Shown here piece by piece: positions 43,001 to 51,278 of a DNA stretch of 64,000 nucleotides (position 1 is its first letter; each line of letters opens with the position of its first letter). Made by a program: the position numbers and the translations under genes. The DNA comes from Coneutiohabitans sp964457925 (GTDB lineage Bacteria > Zhuqueibacterota > Zhuqueibacteria > Zhuqueibacterales > Zhuqueibacteraceae), in assembly GCA_964457925.1 (NCBI GenBank), contig CAYWGH010000001.1:563685-627684 (forward strand), read 5' to 3'. The notes under the pieces are model-generated. The model saw only the letters and a program-made list of their open reading frames with translations, was not told the DNA's origin and ran no database searches.

Positions 43001-43078
43001 ACGCGCCCGCGCACCACATACTTGGCGCGCTTGCGCAACCCCAATCCGGAATTGGATGAACACGAAGCCTCAGGCTGA
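40043..43078 (+). CDS. actB: ACIII subunit ActB, iron-sulfur/molybdopterin-oxidoreductase-like
   Basis: 1011 residues. The start overlaps the actA stop. A Tat motif sits ~70 residues in (NRRNFLKFMGASLALAG), the usual late position for ActB, so the folded protein is exported. Residues ~100-700 resemble the catalytic subunit of molybdopterin oxidoreductases; in characterised ACIII this part binds no cofactor. From ~775 on is a ferredoxin-like part with [Fe-S] ligands: CLGCNACTVAC, CMHCENAPCEPVCP, NRCVGTRYCANNCPYK and CTYCVQR, later CQQVCPA. These take electrons from quinol and feed ActA. A repeat of AACCAGC heptamers is inserted in frame near residue 580 (41764-41812). Confidence 0.95.
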   Translation: MNTPIDITPHSTSALTGAFDLEAMRQRLRNKHGKQYWRCLEELADTPAFQKFVENEFAEGVVDYSSAVNRRNFLKFMGASLALAGLNACTRQPVEKIVPYVQAPEQLVAGKPLYFATAMVQRGFAQGLLVESHMGRPTKVEGNPDHPASLGATDIFAQASVLTLYDPDRSQVIMRAGRISTWEAFLAELNLKLETLRQKQGAGLRILTETVTSPTLAGQLNKILAAFPAAKWHQYEPAARDSSRAGSHMAFGEYVETQHRFENAQVILSLDSDFLIDHPNSVRYAREFSAKRRVAEGSSEMNRLYALESTPTLTGAMADHRLAMRAREIEIFAAALAAELGVAAAGNPHSAFSNPKSSQWLKAIAGDLQKHRGASIIIAGDYQPPAVHMLAHAMNHALGNVGRTVFYTASVEANPVDQLASLRELVQDMNSGAVDVLMILDGNPVFTAPADLDFAGALAKVGLRVQLSLYEDETAAFCHWHIPATHYLESWSDARAFDGTISVMQPLIAPLYGGKSAHELLAVVTGQPGLTSYDIVRDHWKAQQNSSDFEKFWQTSLHDGVIADTAFQPKQVTLATSNQYPATSNQQPATGLEIIFRPDPNVGDGRFANNGWLQELPKPLTKLTWDNAALISPATAQRLNLNNEDVVELNYQNRRINAPVWIMPGHPEDAVTVHLGYGRTAGGQIANGVGFNAYALRTSESPWFGSGVEIRKTGDRYKLATTQMHHSMENRHLVREGTLAEYLEHPEFVHEMGHDPAPGMTLYPAHKYEDNAWGMVIDLNACLGCNACTVACQSENNIAVVGKEQVLIGREMHWIRVDRYYEGDLDHPETYHQPVPCMHCENAPCEPVCPVGATVHSDEGLNDMVYNRCVGTRYCANNCPYKVRRFNFLLYSDFQTPSLKLQRNPDVTVRSRGVMEKCTYCVQRINAARIEAKKEDRDIRDGEVLTACQQVCPAQAITFGNINDPNSRVKKLRESKLNYGLLTDLNTRPRTTYLARLRNPNPELDEHEASG
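41764..41812. repeat. AACCAGC heptamer array inserted in actB
   Basis: About seven imperfect 7-base units (AGCAACC / CCAGCAA) in a row; the length keeps the frame and adds the peptide TSNQYPATSNQQPAT to ActB in a region between two domains. The unit is identical in type to the array before the DUF255 gene at 35127-35210. Confidence 0.8.
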
Positions 43079-43126
43079 AAAGTTGAATTCGCAGACTTTC
43101 CAAGCCGAATAGAGTTTCCAACAGAT

Positions 43127-43195
43127 TGAACGAATCTGAATTGGAATCGGTTGGGAGTGGTTATCCGTTGAAAAAAATGTGAGTAGATTCGTTCA
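43127..43195. repeat. 11-bp inverted repeat between actB and actC
   Basis: TGAACGAATCT (43127-43137) and AGATTCGTTCA (43185-43195) are perfect reverse complements 47 bases apart in the 174-base actB-actC gap. They could form an intercistronic hairpin affecting mRNA processing or stability, but no T-run follows. Confidence 0.5.
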
Positions 43196-43252
43196 GCAAA
43201 TGCAGAGATAAAATCCCGCCCAATCGGGACGGTATTATCTGTTTGAGGAAGC

Positions 43253-44629
43253 ATGACAACAACCGAAACACCGGTTAAGAAGAAGTATCGCCAGGAAGCG
43301 CCGGTGCTTGCGCCCGGGCACACCTACGGCTCGATCACCGACAAAGTCAGCGCGATTGTCCTGACACGCAAAACGCCGAAAGGCTGGTTCATCGGTTTCA
43401 CCATTGCGTTCGCTGTCGCGATGATGCTTTTTGTTGCACTGGCGTACTTGTTTGTCAAAGGCGTGGGCATTTGGGGCATCAACAACCCGGTGGGCTGGGG
43501 CTTCGCCATTATCAATCTCGTGTGGTGGATCGGCATCGGCCACGCGGGAACGTTGATCTCAGCGATCCTGTTGCTTTTCCGGCAGGCCTGGCGCACCTCC
43601 ATTAACCGTTTCGCCGAGGCCATGACGCTTTTTGCCGTGGCGTGCGCCGGCATCTTTCCGCTGATCCATGTAGGCCGGCCCTGGTTGGCCTATTGGCTGC
43701 TGCCCTATCCCAACACCATGGCGTTGTGGCCGCAAACGCGCAGCCCCCTGGCGTGGGATGTCTTTGCAATTTCGACATATGCTTCGGTATCCGCGCTGTT
43801 CTGGTATGTCGGGTTGATTCCCGATCTTGCCACGCTGCGCGACCGTACCCGGAATCGCTGGCTCAAACTTATTTACGGCGCGTTGGCGATGGGCTGGCGC
43901 GGCTCAGCGGTGCATTGGTCACGCTATGAAACGACGTACCTGCTGCTTGCCGGTTTGGCCACTCCGTTGGTGCTTTCGGTGCACACGGTGATCAGTTTCG
44001 ATTTCGCCATGTCGATCATTCCCGGCTGGCACGCCACGATCTTTCCGCCGTACTTCGTCGCTGGCGCGATTTACGCGGGTTTCGCCATGGTCTTGATTCT
44101 CGCCATTCCGCTGCGCGCGATTTACGGCTTGGAAGATTTCATCACCACCCGGCATTTGCGCAACATGGCCAAGATCATGCTCGCCACCGGCTTGATCGTT
44201 GTTTATGGTTATGCCATGGAGGCGTTCATGGCGTGGTATAGCGGCAACCAATACGAATGGTACATGATGACGAATCGCTGGACCGGACCCTATGCGCCGG
44301 CTTACTGGGCGCTGCTCTTCTGTAATTTTATCGTGCCGCAATTGCTCTGGATCGAAAAAGTCCAAAGCAACACGATTTGGCTGTTCGCCATCTCCATCGT
44401 TGTGAGTATTGGCATGTGGCTTGAGCGTTTTGTGATCGTGGTGACGAGCCTTCACCGCGATTTCATGCCGTCGTCCTGGGGCATGTACTATCCCACGATG
44501 TGGGATTGGGCGACCTATATCGGCACGATCGGCTTGTTCTTTGCGCTCATCTTTCTCTTCGTGCGCGTGCTGCCGGCGATTTCGATCTTCGAAATGCGCA
44601 CGCTGGTGCCTTCGGAGCAGGAGAAATAA
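43253..44629 (+). CDS. actC: ACIII subunit ActC, NrfD-like quinol-binding membrane protein
   Basis: 458 residues; GAGGAAGC before ATG 43253. A polytopic NrfD/PsrC-type protein with about ten membrane helices (MMLFVALAYLFVKGVGIWGI, WWIGIGHAGTLISAILLLF, and so on). The GHAGTLISAILLL and IHVGRPWLAYWLLPYPN blocks are specific for ACIII ActC, which holds a quinol site in known structures. Together with ActF it is the membrane core of complex III-like activity. Confidence 0.95.
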   Translation: MTTTETPVKKKYRQEAPVLAPGHTYGSITDKVSAIVLTRKTPKGWFIGFTIAFAVAMMLFVALAYLFVKGVGIWGINNPVGWGFAIINLVWWIGIGHAGTLISAILLLFRQAWRTSINRFAEAMTLFAVACAGIFPLIHVGRPWLAYWLLPYPNTMALWPQTRSPLAWDVFAISTYASVSALFWYVGLIPDLATLRDRTRNRWLKLIYGALAMGWRGSAVHWSRYETTYLLLAGLATPLVLSVHTVISFDFAMSIIPGWHATIFPPYFVAGAIYAGFAMVLILAIPLRAIYGLEDFITTRHLRNMAKIMLATGLIVVYGYAMEAFMAWYSGNQYEWYMMTNRWTGPYAPAYWALLFCNFIVPQLLWIEKVQSNTIWLFAISIVVSIGMWLERFVIVVTSLHRDFMPSSWGMYYPTMWDWATYIGTIGLFFALIFLFVRVLPAISIFEMRTLVPSEQEK

Positions 44630-44708
44630 ACGCGCCTTGCAAATCACCGAGAGGCTTTTGAAATAGTCGACGCTTTGATTCCTGCGTCTTCCGGGTGAAA
44701 GAGAATTC

Positions 44709-45266
44709 ATGAATACCAGCAACCATTCCAAAAACGAGACGGGACTTTACGGCCTCATGGCCGAGTTCGAAACGCCCAACGATCTGCTCGAGGCCGCCAA
44801 ACGCGCACATGCCGCAGGCTATCGCCGGCTCGATGCCTACACCCCTTTTCCGGTGGAGGGCCTTGCCGAAGCGATTCACGTGCATCGCAATCGTCTGCCG
44901 CGATTTGTTTTGATCGGCGGAATCGTCGGTTGCATTGTGGGTTTTTTCTTTCAATACTATGCCGCAGTGATCGATTATCCCTTAAATGTCGGCGGACGCC
45001 CGTTTAACAGTTGGCCCTCGTTCATTCCCATCACGTTCGAGGTGACGATTTTGTTTGCGGCCTTCACTGCGGTATTGGCGATGTTCGCGCTCAACGGCCT
45101 GCCGCAACCCTATCATCCGGTGTTTAACGTCGAACGCTTCGAGCATGCGACCCGCGATCGCTTTTTTTTGTGCATTGAAGTGCGCGACCCGAAATTCGAT
45201 CTCGCCGCAACCAGGCAGTTTCTGGAAAGTCTGCGGCCCTATGCCGTCTATGAGGTTGAACCGTGA
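44709..45266 (+). CDS. actD: ACIII subunit ActD (DUF3341)
   Basis: 185 residues. The N-terminal DUF3341 domain (LYGLMAEFETPNDLLEAAKRAHAAGYRRLDAYTPFPVEGL) is cytoplasmic, and two membrane helices follow (FVLIGGIVGCIVGFFFQYY, ITFEVTILFAAFTAVLAMF). A short C-terminal segment (FFLCIEVRDPKF) closes it. In solved ACIII structures ActD packs against ActC; no cofactor is bound. Position between actC and actE matches the standard order. Confidence 0.94.
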   Translation: MNTSNHSKNETGLYGLMAEFETPNDLLEAAKRAHAAGYRRLDAYTPFPVEGLAEAIHVHRNRLPRFVLIGGIVGCIVGFFFQYYAAVIDYPLNVGGRPFNSWPSFIPITFEVTILFAAFTAVLAMFALNGLPQPYHPVFNVERFEHATRDRFFLCIEVRDPKFDLAATRQFLESLRPYAVYEVEP

Positions 45267-45365
45267 TGCGATTCGAATGCTGTCATTCCGCGGGAATTTT
45301 CCTGAGAACTCGGATGGCGGCGCCTATTCACATACCCGCTTTGTGCCAAACAAGATCCTTGTAGA

Positions 45366-45965
45366 ATGACATTCAAAAGAAAAATCCCATTGACTAAAAA
45401 GGCCGGTTGGCTTCCTTTCGTTTCACTTCTCGTTCTCACCACCGCTTGCCGGCAAGACATGCACGATCAGCCGCGCTACGAGCCGCTCGAAGCCAGCACA
45501 TTTTTTAAAGATGGCCGCGCTGCCAGGCCGCAAGTGCCGGGCACTGTCGCGCGCGGCCAGCTTAAAATCGACGAGCATTTGTATTCCGGAAAAATCGCCG
45601 GTAAGCCGGTGGATGCCTTTCCCTTTCCCATCTCCAAAGACATTTTGGCGCGCGGCCAGGAGCGCTACAACATTTTCTGCGCGCCCTGCCACGCGCGCAT
45701 CGGAGACGGCAGCGGCATGATCGTGCAGCGCGGTATGCGCCAGCCGCCTTCGTTTCACACGCAACGCCTGCGTGAAGCGCCGGTGGGATATTATTTCGAC
45801 GTTATCACCAACGGCTTCGGAACCATGTACAGTTATTCCGATCGCGTTGCCGTAAATGATCGCTGGGCTATCGTCGCTTACATTCGCGCCCTGCAATTGA
45901 GCCAAAATGCCACGCTTGAAGATGTTCCCGCAAGCCAACGCCAGCAACTCGGAGCCGCCCGATGA
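45366..45965 (+). CDS. actE: ACIII subunit ActE, monoheme cytochrome c lipoprotein
   Basis: 199 residues. A lipoprotein signal with lipobox LTTAC (SLLVLTTACRQD) is followed by one heme site, CAPCH in RYNIFCAPCHARIGDGSGM, with a methionine ligand probably in the VQRGMRQPPSF or YSYSDR region. ActE carries electrons from ActA to the oxidase or to a soluble carrier. The start codon lies inside a small palindrome, TGTCATTC (45281-45288) against GAATGACA (45364-45371), with about 75 bases between the arms, and has no good ribosome site. It overlaps actF by ATGA. Confidence 0.94.
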   Translation: MTFKRKIPLTKKAGWLPFVSLLVLTTACRQDMHDQPRYEPLEASTFFKDGRAARPQVPGTVARGQLKIDEHLYSGKIAGKPVDAFPFPISKDILARGQERYNIFCAPCHARIGDGSGMIVQRGMRQPPSFHTQRLREAPVGYYFDVITNGFGTMYSYSDRVAVNDRWAIVAYIRALQLSQNATLEDVPASQRQQLGAAR

Positions 45966-47146
45966 ATCAAGCCGAATCATTATCACCCGTTTTAAGCCGT
46001 TGGCAGCAGCGCGCGCTGATTATTGGCGTGATCGCATTGGCGCTGTGCGGCGCAGGCGCCTTTCTGAGCTTGACGCAGTTCTTCCGTTCATACTTGTTCG
46101 GCTATTTGTTCTGGCTTGGCCTCACCCTGGGCAGCTTTGCCTTGCTGGCATTGCATCACATGGTGGGCGGCGGCTGGGGCTTCTCGATTCAGCGCATGCT
46201 CGAATCCGGCACGCGCACGCTGCCGTTAATGATCGTTCTGCTGCTGCCGCTCGCCTTTGGTGTCAAAGAACTTTATATTTGGGCGCAACCGGAAGTCATC
46301 GCGCAAGACAAGCTCTTGCAGCACAAAGCCCCGTATTTGAATATCCCTTTCTTCGCGATTCGCACGGTGGTTTATTTCGCCATTTGGGGCATATTCATTT
46401 TTTGGCTGAATCGCTGGTCCAAACGGCAGGATGAAAACGGCGACGCCGCGCTCAGCACCAAGTTGCGCCATCTCAGCGGCCCGGCGTTGGTGATCTATGT
46501 GTTGACGCTCACCTTTGCCTCGGTTGATTGGGTGATGTCGCTCGATCCGCACTGGTTCTCGACGATCTACGGCGTGCTTTTCGTCGTGGGAAATGGCCTG
46601 CTCACGCTCGCGTTTGTCATCGTCGCTGCGGCCCTGCTTGCACAGCATAAGCCGTTGTCTGAGGTGATGGCGGCGAAGCATTTTCATGATCTCGGCAATT
46701 TGATGTTTGCCTTCGTGCTGTTGTGGGCTTATGTGTCGTTTTCACAGTTTCTGATTATTTGGTCGGGCAATTTGCCGGAAGAAATTCCGTGGTATCTTCA
46801 CCGCTTGCACGGCGGCTGGCAATGGTTTGCGCTTGCTCTCGTGCTTTTTCACTTCGCTTTGCCGTTCGTGTTCCTGCTGTCGCGCAAAGCGAAACGCCGC
46901 GTGGAGGTGCTGCGCAAGATCGCCCTCTGGATGATCGCCATGCGTTTCGTTGATTTGTTCTGGCTGATTGCCCCCAGCTTTCACGGTGAAAAATTGACTG
47001 TTCATTGGATGGATATTTTGGCGCCCGCCGGCATCGGTGGCCTTTGGTTGGCCTATTTTGTCTGGCAACTCAAGGGCCGCGCGCTGCTGCCGTTGCACGA
47101 TCCGCGCCTTGAGATTGCCTTTAGCCATAAAGAGCATCATCATTGA
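45962..47146 (+). CDS. actF: ACIII subunit ActF, second NrfD-like membrane protein
   Basis: 394 residues. Polytopic, about ten helices; homologous to ActC but shorter loops (LTQFFRSYLFGYLFWLGLTLGSFALLALHHMVGGGWGF and FVLLWAYVSFSQFLIIWSGNLPEEI are ActF signatures). The WSGNLPEEIPWYLHR block is diagnostic. It overlaps the actE stop by 4 bases. Together with ActC it may form a second quinol or ion-path region of ACIII. Confidence 0.95.
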   Translation: MNQAESLSPVLSRWQQRALIIGVIALALCGAGAFLSLTQFFRSYLFGYLFWLGLTLGSFALLALHHMVGGGWGFSIQRMLESGTRTLPLMIVLLLPLAFGVKELYIWAQPEVIAQDKLLQHKAPYLNIPFFAIRTVVYFAIWGIFIFWLNRWSKRQDENGDAALSTKLRHLSGPALVIYVLTLTFASVDWVMSLDPHWFSTIYGVLFVVGNGLLTLAFVIVAAALLAQHKPLSEVMAAKHFHDLGNLMFAFVLLWAYVSFSQFLIIWSGNLPEEIPWYLHRLHGGWQWFALALVLFHFALPFVFLLSRKAKRRVEVLRKIALWMIAMRFVDLFWLIAPSFHGEKLTVHWMDILAPAGIGGLWLAYFVWQLKGRALLPLHDPRLEIAFSHKEHHH

Positions 47147-47231
47147 TACCGGAGCAAATCGGAAAAGGGCCGGTTTCAAATGGATTGAATGGTTGTGGCA
47201 AGGAGAGAATGTTTTTGGTCTAGAATTGATT

Positions 47232-47639
47232 ATGCAGACACACGATAACAATCACCGCGGCCATGAAACAACGGACGCGAATGTTCGCTCCCTGGTGTTT
47301 TCCGGGCTGGGATTATTGGGCATCATGACCGTGACGATCGTATTGCTGATCGGCGCCCTCAACTTTCTCGAAAGCCGGCAAAAACGCATTGCAACACCTC
47401 CGCATATGCTGGCCGAACAGGCGCAAACGCCGCCCGCGCCGCGCCTGCAAATCACCCCCGAGCGTGATTTGCAGAATTACTACCTTAAAGAAGATTCCCT
47501 GCTGCACGGTTACGGCTGGGTTGTGCGCGAAGCCGGCATTGCGCGCATTCCGGTGGACAGCGCGATGGCGTTGTTGCTTAAGCGCGGCTTGCCGGTGCGC
47601 GATGAGAATCTGCCAGCGAAGGGAGGAGCGCAGCCATGA
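47232..47639 (+). CDS. Small single-helix membrane protein of the ACIII-oxidase junction
   Basis: 135 residues from ATG 47232 (MQTHDNNHRGHETTDANVRS); the frame extends upstream to 47037 only as actF shadow. One membrane helix (VFSGLGLLGIMTVTIVLLIGAL) is followed by an extracytoplasmic part ending in LHGYGWVVREAGIARIPVDSAMALLLKRGLP. The terminal pattern (GW-x-V-x-x-x-G-I-x-x-IP-x-x-x-AM) recurs in unnamed proteins at this position of other ACIII clusters. It overlaps sco by ATGA, and its role is not known; a link with assembly of the oxidase is inference. Confidence 0.8.
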   Translation: MQTHDNNHRGHETTDANVRSLVFSGLGLLGIMTVTIVLLIGALNFLESRQKRIATPPHMLAEQAQTPPAPRLQITPERDLQNYYLKEDSLLHGYGWVVREAGIARIPVDSAMALLLKRGLPVRDENLPAKGGAQP

Positions 47640-48466
47640 AAACACGTTTTCGCTCTTCGCTCGTTTCGTTGCTGTCTTCGTTCCTTTTGTTGGCAAGCGC
47701 GCGCGCCCAGGGCCTCAACGCCTCCAACCAGCCTGAAATTCTTAAAAAGATCGGCATCGATCAGCGGCTGGGCGAGCAAGCGCCGTTGGATTTGGAATTT
47801 TATGATGAGGCCGGCAATCCGGTGCGGTTGCAACAATACTTCGGTGAGAAGCCCGTGATTCTTGCGCTGGTTTATTATAATTGCCCGATGTTGTGCAATC
47901 TGGTGCTGAATGGATTGACGAAAAATCTCAAACCCCTGTCGTTCAGCGCCGGCGAAGAATTCGACATCATCAGCTTGAGCTTCGATCATCGTGAAACTCC
48001 CGCGCTTGCGGCGGAAAAGAAGAAAAATTATCTCAAGGATTATGATCGCGCCAGCGCAGCCGGCGGCTGGCATTTTCTCACCGGCGACTCGGTCAACATT
48101 TCCCGGCTCGCCGAGGCGGTGGGGTTTCGTTTTCAATTTGATCCTGTCACCCAAGAATATGCCCATGCCGGCGGCATTATGGTGTTGACGCCGCAAGGCA
48201 AGCTCGCGCGTTATTTCTACGGCGTCGATTATCCCAGCCGCGATTTGCGCCTGAGCCTGGTGGAAGCCTCCGAGAGCAAAATCGGCTCCCCGGTGGATCA
48301 ACTGCTGTTGTATTGTTATCACTATGATCCGCTGACGGGCAAATACGGCCTGGTGATCATGAATGTGTTGCGCCTGGCGGGCATTGCCACCGTGTTGGTA
48401 TTGGCAGCTTTTGTAATCGTTATGCTTCGGCGCGATCGTAAGATGGCCGCAAGCGCAAGAGTGTAG
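47636..48466 (+). CDS. SCO1/SenC-family copper chaperone
   Basis: 276 residues with a signal peptide (LLSSFLLLASARAQ). The thioredoxin-like fold has the copper motif CPMLC (VYYNCPMLCNLVLNGL) and a downstream His in YAHAGGIMV. A membrane helix near the C-terminus (IMNVLRLAGIATVLVLAAFVIVML) is an unusual extra for SCO, which normally is anchored at the N-terminus; similar versions occur in ACIII-caa3 clusters. Known role: delivers copper to the CuA centre of CoxB, encoded next. Overlaps the upstream small gene by ATGA. Confidence 0.93.
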   Translation: MKTRFRSSLVSLLSSFLLLASARAQGLNASNQPEILKKIGIDQRLGEQAPLDLEFYDEAGNPVRLQQYFGEKPVILALVYYNCPMLCNLVLNGLTKNLKPLSFSAGEEFDIISLSFDHRETPALAAEKKKNYLKDYDRASAAGGWHFLTGDSVNISRLAEAVGFRFQFDPVTQEYAHAGGIMVLTPQGKLARYFYGVDYPSRDLRLSLVEASESKIGSPVDQLLLYCYHYDPLTGKYGLVIMNVLRLAGIATVLVLAAFVIVMLRRDRKMAASARV

Positions 48467-48607
48467 AAGCTGCGGCAGTTCCGCGTAATGTTCTTCATTA
48501 CCGCATTTATTTTGAAGGTATTTTACGCCGCGCTTTTCGAAAAGCATAGTCCGTTTGATAGAATGAATCTGGATATAGCTTTTTCACGTTAGTCATTTTT
48601 TGAGATT

Positions 48608-49540
48608 ATGGGCAAAGACTTTCAATTTTTTCCTGAACAGGCCTCGCGGCTGGCCGGCGAGGTCGATTTATTATACTATTTTCTTATCGGCCTCACGACT
48701 TTTTTTACGCTGTTGATCTTTTTCTTGATCTATCTCTTCGCCGTGCGCTACCGCCGCAAGTCGGAAGACGATGCGCCCAAGCAGATTCCCGGCTTGCTCA
48801 AGCTCGAACTGGCCTGGTCGATCATTCCGTTTATTTTGGCGATGATCACATTTTGGTGGGGCGCAAGTTTATACTTTGAAGCCTACTCCGCGCCGCCGAA
48901 AGATGCGATCGAAGTCTATGTTGTCGGCAAGCAATGGATGTGGCACATCCAACATCCCAGCGGCCAGCGGGAGATCAACACCTTGCATGTCCCTCTCGGG
49001 CAAACCGTGAAGTTGACAATGACCACGGAGGATGTCATCCACAGCTTTTATATTCCCGCCTTTCGCGTGAAGAAAGACGTGGTGCCGGGCCGTTACACGC
49101 ATCTCTGGTTCGAGGCCACCAAAGCCGGTGAATATCACCTCTTCTGCGCGGAATATTGCGGCACGAAGCATTCCGAGATGATCGGCACGGTTGTCGTCAT
49201 GGAGCCGAATGATTACCAAAATTGGTTGAGCGGCAACGAAAGCGGCGAATCCCTGGCAGCCGCCGGCGAAAAAAAATTCAATCAACTCGGCTGCAGCACC
49301 TGCCATGCTAATGTTGCCGGCGCGCGCGGGCCTTCACTGGTCGGTGTGTTTGGCCAGGAAGTCAAGCTCGCCGATGGCCGAACCGTGATCGCAGATGAAG
49401 GTTATCTGCGTGAGTCGCTGCTCAATCCTGGCGCAAAAGTCACAGCCGGATATCAGCCGCTCATGCCCACGTTTCAGGGGCAAATCAATGAAGCCGGAAT
49501 TTTGCAGCTGACCGCATATATTAAATCGTTGCAGAGATAA
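48608..49540 (+). CDS. coxB: Cytochrome c oxidase subunit II with fused cytochrome c domain (caa3 type)
   Basis: 310 residues. Two N-terminal helices (DLLYYFLIGLTTFFTLLIFFL, SIIPFILAMITFWWGASLYF) span the membrane. The CuA domain is complete: VGKQWMWHIQHPSGQREINTLH, then CAEYCGTKHSEM with both Cys, His and Met ligands. A C-terminal cytochrome c module follows with CSTCH and a distal methionine (LMPTFQGQINEAGI). The c domain lets the oxidase take electrons directly from ACIII's ActE. The length suits fused CoxB. About 140 bases separate it from sco. Confidence 0.96.
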   Translation: MGKDFQFFPEQASRLAGEVDLLYYFLIGLTTFFTLLIFFLIYLFAVRYRRKSEDDAPKQIPGLLKLELAWSIIPFILAMITFWWGASLYFEAYSAPPKDAIEVYVVGKQWMWHIQHPSGQREINTLHVPLGQTVKLTMTTEDVIHSFYIPAFRVKKDVVPGRYTHLWFEATKAGEYHLFCAEYCGTKHSEMIGTVVVMEPNDYQNWLSGNESGESLAAAGEKKFNQLGCSTCHANVAGARGPSLVGVFGQEVKLADGRTVIADEGYLRESLLNPGAKVTAGYQPLMPTFQGQINEAGILQLTAYIKSLQR

Positions 49541-49598
49541 CCCCGCCGCCCGGCCGCCGCCAGCGCCGGACGGTAAAATTCAGTGAAGAAAGTGAACA

Positions 49599-51278
49599 AT
49601 GGCTACCGCTGTTTTCAAACCTTTTGATCATCAAATTGCTGACCCGGAAGAGATTCCCAAAAAGCATTATCTCAATGCCGGGTTCAGCGCGAAATCCTGG
49701 CTGCTCACCGTCGATCACAAACGCATCGCGATTCTCTATTTGATCGCGGTAACGTTTTTCTTTTTGATCGGCGGCTTGTTTGCTGTGTTTGTGCGTCTTG
49801 AGTTAATGACACCCGCCGCGGACTTGATGCAATCCGAGACGTACAACAAAATGTTTACGATGCACGGCATCATGATGGTGTTCTTCTTTCTCATTCCGGC
49901 GATTCCGGCGATTCTCGGCAATTTCCTCGTGCCGCTGATGATCGGCGCCAAGGATTTGGCGTTCCCGCGCATCAACCTCCTGAGTTGGTACATTTATATC
50001 ATTGGCGGCTTGTTTACGTTTGCCGCAGTATTGCTCGGCGGGGTCGATACCGGCTGGACGTTTTACACGCCCTACAGCAGCACGTATTCGAACACCAACG
50101 TCATTCTCGCGGCCGTCGGCATTTTTATCACCGGATTTTCCTCGATTCTCACCGGCCTCAATTTCATTGTGACGATTCACAAAATGCGCGCCCCGGGCAT
50201 GACCTGGTTCCGCCTGCCGCTGTTCATTTGGGCGCATTATGCCACAAGTTTGATCCAAATTTTGGGCACGCCCGTCGTCGCCATCACCATCGTGCTCGTT
50301 GCGCTCGAACGGCTTTTTCACATCGGCATTTTTGATCCGGCGGTTGGCGGCGATCCGATTCTTTTTCAGCATTTGTTTTGGTTCTATTCCCATCCCGCGG
50401 TTTATATCATGGTTCTGCCGGCCATGGGCGTGATGAGTGAATTGATCACCTGTTTCTCCCGCAAGAAAATTTTCGGATACGAATTCATCGCCTTCTCCAG
50501 CCTCGCGATTGCGGTGATCAGCTTCTTGGTGTGGGGCCATCACATGTTCACCACAGGCCAGTCGATCTATGCCGGCATGGTGTTTTCCTTCTTGAGCTTC
50601 CTGGTCGCGATTCCCTCGGCGATCAAGGTGTTCAACTGGACCGCGACGCTCTACAAAGGGTCGGTGTCGTATCAAGCGCCGATGCTGTACGCCATCGGCT
50701 TCATCGGTTTGTTCACGATTGGCGGCCTCACCGGCATGTTTCTTTCGACGCTGGCTGTGGATGTGCATGTGCATGATACGTACTTCATCGTTGCGCACTT
50801 TCACTACATCATGGTCGGCGGCACGATCATGGCTTATCTTGGCGGTTTGCATTTCTGGTGGCCCAAGATCACGGGCAGATTATATCCCGACGGCTGGGCG
50901 CGCTTTGCCGCATTGGTGGTGTTCGTGGGTTTCAATCTCACATTTTTCCCGCAATTCGTGCTCGGCTATCTCGGCATGCCGCGGCGCTATCACGTTTACC
51001 CGGAAGAATTTCAAGTCTTGAATGTCATGTCGTCTGCCGGCGCAACGATTCTGGGCGTGGGCTATCTGATTCCGCTGATCTATTTTCTCTGGTCGCTCAA
51101 ATATGGGCCGCGCGCCAGCGCAAATCCCTGGAGTGCGACCGGCTTGGAGTGGACGACGCCCTCGCCGCCGCCCACGCAAAATTTCGAGACAACGCCGATG
51201 GTGACGGAAGAGGCCTACGATTACGCGAAATTCGCGCGGGAGCATGCCAAAGAAGAAAAGGAGGGCGCCCTTGTCTGA
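49599..51278 (+). CDS. coxA: Cytochrome c oxidase subunit I, A2-like
   Basis: 559 residues, twelve membrane helices. Heme-copper ligands: MHGIMMVFFFLIPAIP (low-spin heme His), YSHPAVY (CuB His265 and the Tyr linked to it), GHHMFTTG (two CuB His) and VAHFHYIMVGG (heme a3 and a His). The YSHPAVY motif lacks the glutamate of A1-type GHPEV oxidases and has the tyrosine-serine pair of the A2 class, as in Rhodothermus caa3. Pumps protons while reducing oxygen. The end overlaps coxC. Confidence 0.96.
   Translation: MATAVFKPFDHQIADPEEIPKKHYLNAGFSAKSWLLTVDHKRIAILYLIAVTFFFLIGGLFAVFVRLELMTPAADLMQSETYNKMFTMHGIMMVFFFLIPAIPAILGNFLVPLMIGAKDLAFPRINLLSWYIYIIGGLFTFAAVLLGGVDTGWTFYTPYSSTYSNTNVILAAVGIFITGFSSILTGLNFIVTIHKMRAPGMTWFRLPLFIWAHYATSLIQILGTPVVAITIVLVALERLFHIGIFDPAVGGDPILFQHLFWFYSHPAVYIMVLPAMGVMSELITCFSRKKIFGYEFIAFSSLAIAVISFLVWGHHMFTTGQSIYAGMVFSFLSFLVAIPSAIKVFNWTATLYKGSVSYQAPMLYAIGFIGLFTIGGLTGMFLSTLAVDVHVHDTYFIVAHFHYIMVGGTIMAYLGGLHFWWPKITGRLYPDGWARFAALVVFVGFNLTFFPQFVLGYLGMPRRYHVYPEEFQVLNVMSSAGATILGVGYLIPLIYFLWSLKYGPRASANPWSATGLEWTTPSPPPTQNFETTPMVTEEAYDYAKFAREHAKEEKEGALV

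Noticed and set aside
49803..50852. 349-codon frame antisense to coxA
   Set aside because: Shadow of a certain gene; no ribosome site and Asp/His/Arg-rich composition.
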